This document shows, piece by piece, positions 7,842-8,642 of a stretch of DNA of 8,642 bases. The notes under the pieces are model-generated. The model saw only the letters and a program-made list of their open reading frames with translations. It made no database searches and was not told where the DNA came from. The stretch's first letter is position 1. Each line of letters starts with the position of its first letter. The position numbers and the translations under genes were made by a program. The stretch is taken from NCBI GenBank assembly GCA_027038775.1, contig JALWGP010000301.1, positions 1 to 8,642 on the forward strand, given 5' to 3'. The stretch comes from Sedimenticola sp. (GTDB lineage: Bacteria > Pseudomonadota > Gammaproteobacteria > Chromatiales > Chromatiaceae).

Positions 7842-8642
7842 GTGAGGACCCTCCCCGACTTCTCCGGCCTTCGCGTGCTGGTGGCGGGCGACCTCATGCT
7901 CGACCGCTACTGGCACGGCGCCACCGAGCGCATCTCGCCCGAGGCGCCGGTGCCCGTGGTGCACGTGCGCGAGGAGGAGGGGCGTCCCGGCGGCGCCGGC
8001 AACGTGGCCCACAACCTGGCGGTGCTCGGTGGCGGCGTGACCCTGCTCGGCCTCACCGGCGAGGACGAGGCGGCCGACCGGCTGGAGGAGAAGCTTTCGG
8101 CCAGCGGCGTGAACTGCGCCTTCCTGCGCGACGGCCGCTTTCCCACCATCACCAAGCTCCGGATCGTCAGCCGCCACCAGCAGCTGATCCGCCTCGACTT
8201 CGAGGACGGCTTTCCCGGCCACGAGCCCGGCGCCCTGCTGGAGCGCTTCCGCGAGCGGCTGCCGGGGCACCAGGTGGTGGTGCTCTCCGACTACGGCAAG
8301 GGCACCCTGGGCGACCCCCGGGCCTGGATCGGGGTGGCGCGCGGGGCGGGGGTGCCGGTGCTGGTGGACCCCAAGGGGCGCGACTTCGGCCGTTACGCGG
8401 GCGCCACCCTGCTCACCCCCAACCTGGCCGAGTTCGAGGCGGTGGCCGGCCCCTGCGCCGACGAGGCGGAGCTGGAGGCGCGCGCCCTCGAGCTGCGTGA
8501 ACGGCTCGGCCTCGATTACCTGCTGGTGACCCGCGGCGAGCAGGGCATGACCCTGGTGGGCGGGGAGGGCTGCCACCACCTGCCCACCCGCGCCCGCGAG
8601 GTGTTCGACGTCACCGGCGCCGGCGACACCGTCATCGCCACC
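7842..8642 (+). CDS. rfaE1: D-glycero-beta-D-manno-heptose-7-phosphate kinase, N-terminal part (3' end outside window)
   Basis: It phosphorylates heptose-7-phosphate at C1 on the way to ADP-L-glycero-D-manno-heptose, the inner-core sugar. The first 267 codons are present and the frame runs off the window. It is a PfkB/ribokinase-family protein: [15 protein letters not shown] (12-26), [12 protein letters not shown], the first PfkB signature with GGAGN at 50-54, [26 protein letters not shown], and the second signature DVTGAGDT at the very end with catalytic base Asp262. The GTG at 7842 is forced: the TGA of the previous gene is in the same frame one codon upstream, and the next Met is inside the first strand. 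No good ribosome site is visible, so translation may depend on ribosomes finishing the previous gene. The window cannot tell a stand-alone RfaE1 (about 310-330 residues) from bifunctional HldE (about 475). Confidence 0.95.
   Translation, partial: MRTLPDFSGLRVLVAGDLMLDRYWHGATERISPEAPVPVVHVREEEGRPGGAGNVAHNLAVLGGGVTLLGLTGEDEAADRLEEKLSASGVNCAFLRDGRFPTITKLRIVSRHQQLIRLDFEDGFPGHEPGALLERFRERLPGHQVVVLSDYGKGTLGDPRAWIGVARGAGVPVLVDPKGRDFGRYAGATLLTPNLAEFEAVAGPCADEAELEARALELRERLGLDYLLVTRGEQGMTLVGGEGCHHLPTRAREVFDVTGAGDTVIAT

Noticed and set aside
7731..8579. Minus-strand open frame opposite rfaE1
   Set aside because: The plus strand encodes clear PfkB kinase motifs over the same bases; the antisense product is compositionally biased.

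Overview
The window is a gap-free run of ten genes, all on the + strand, for making, exporting and decorating lipopolysaccharide (LPS). The DNA is very GC-rich, with mostly G or C at third codon positions. A lipid A late acyltransferase, MsbA and a heptose kinase indicate a Gram-negative proteobacterium. The protein sequences look gammaproteobacterial, perhaps a Chromatiales/Ectothiorhodospiraceae-type or pseudomonad-like lineage. That placement is inference from family resemblance, not a computed taxonomy. Both ends are cut: the first gene lacks its N-terminal half and the last lacks its C-terminal part.

Region 1 (1-2896) is the dTDP-L-rhamnose pathway in the order rfbB-rfbA-rfbC-rfbD. Together these turn glucose-1-phosphate and dTTP into dTDP-L-rhamnose for O-antigen or outer core. 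Region 2 (2893-5577) holds an LpxL-type lipid A late acyltransferase and MsbA, the ABC flippase that moves the acylated lipid A-core across the inner membrane. Region 3 (5588-7838) is the least understood part: a class I SAM-dependent methyltransferase, an LPS-kinase-like protein whose HRD motif reads FRS, and a secreted protein that looks like an outer-membrane beta-barrel. Region 4 (7842-8642) is the start of rfaE1/hldE, the PfkB-family kinase of ADP-heptose synthesis for the inner core.

The genes are packed tightly. Six of the nine junctions are 4-base stop/start overlaps: GTGA at 559, 1431, 1988 and 2893, and ATGA at 6298 and 6981. The others are a direct TAG/ATG abutment (3825/3826), a 10-base gap (5578-5587) and a 3-base gap (7839-7841). 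I see no convincing promoter, terminator, RNA gene, repeat array or mobile element. The simplest reading is one translationally coupled transcription unit whose promoter lies upstream of the window. No stretch over 300 bases lacks a gene.

Most of the window is well-known LPS biosynthesis. The part that merits attention is the methyltransferase / kinase-like / beta-barrel trio inside the operon, for which the sequence gives no defined substrate.
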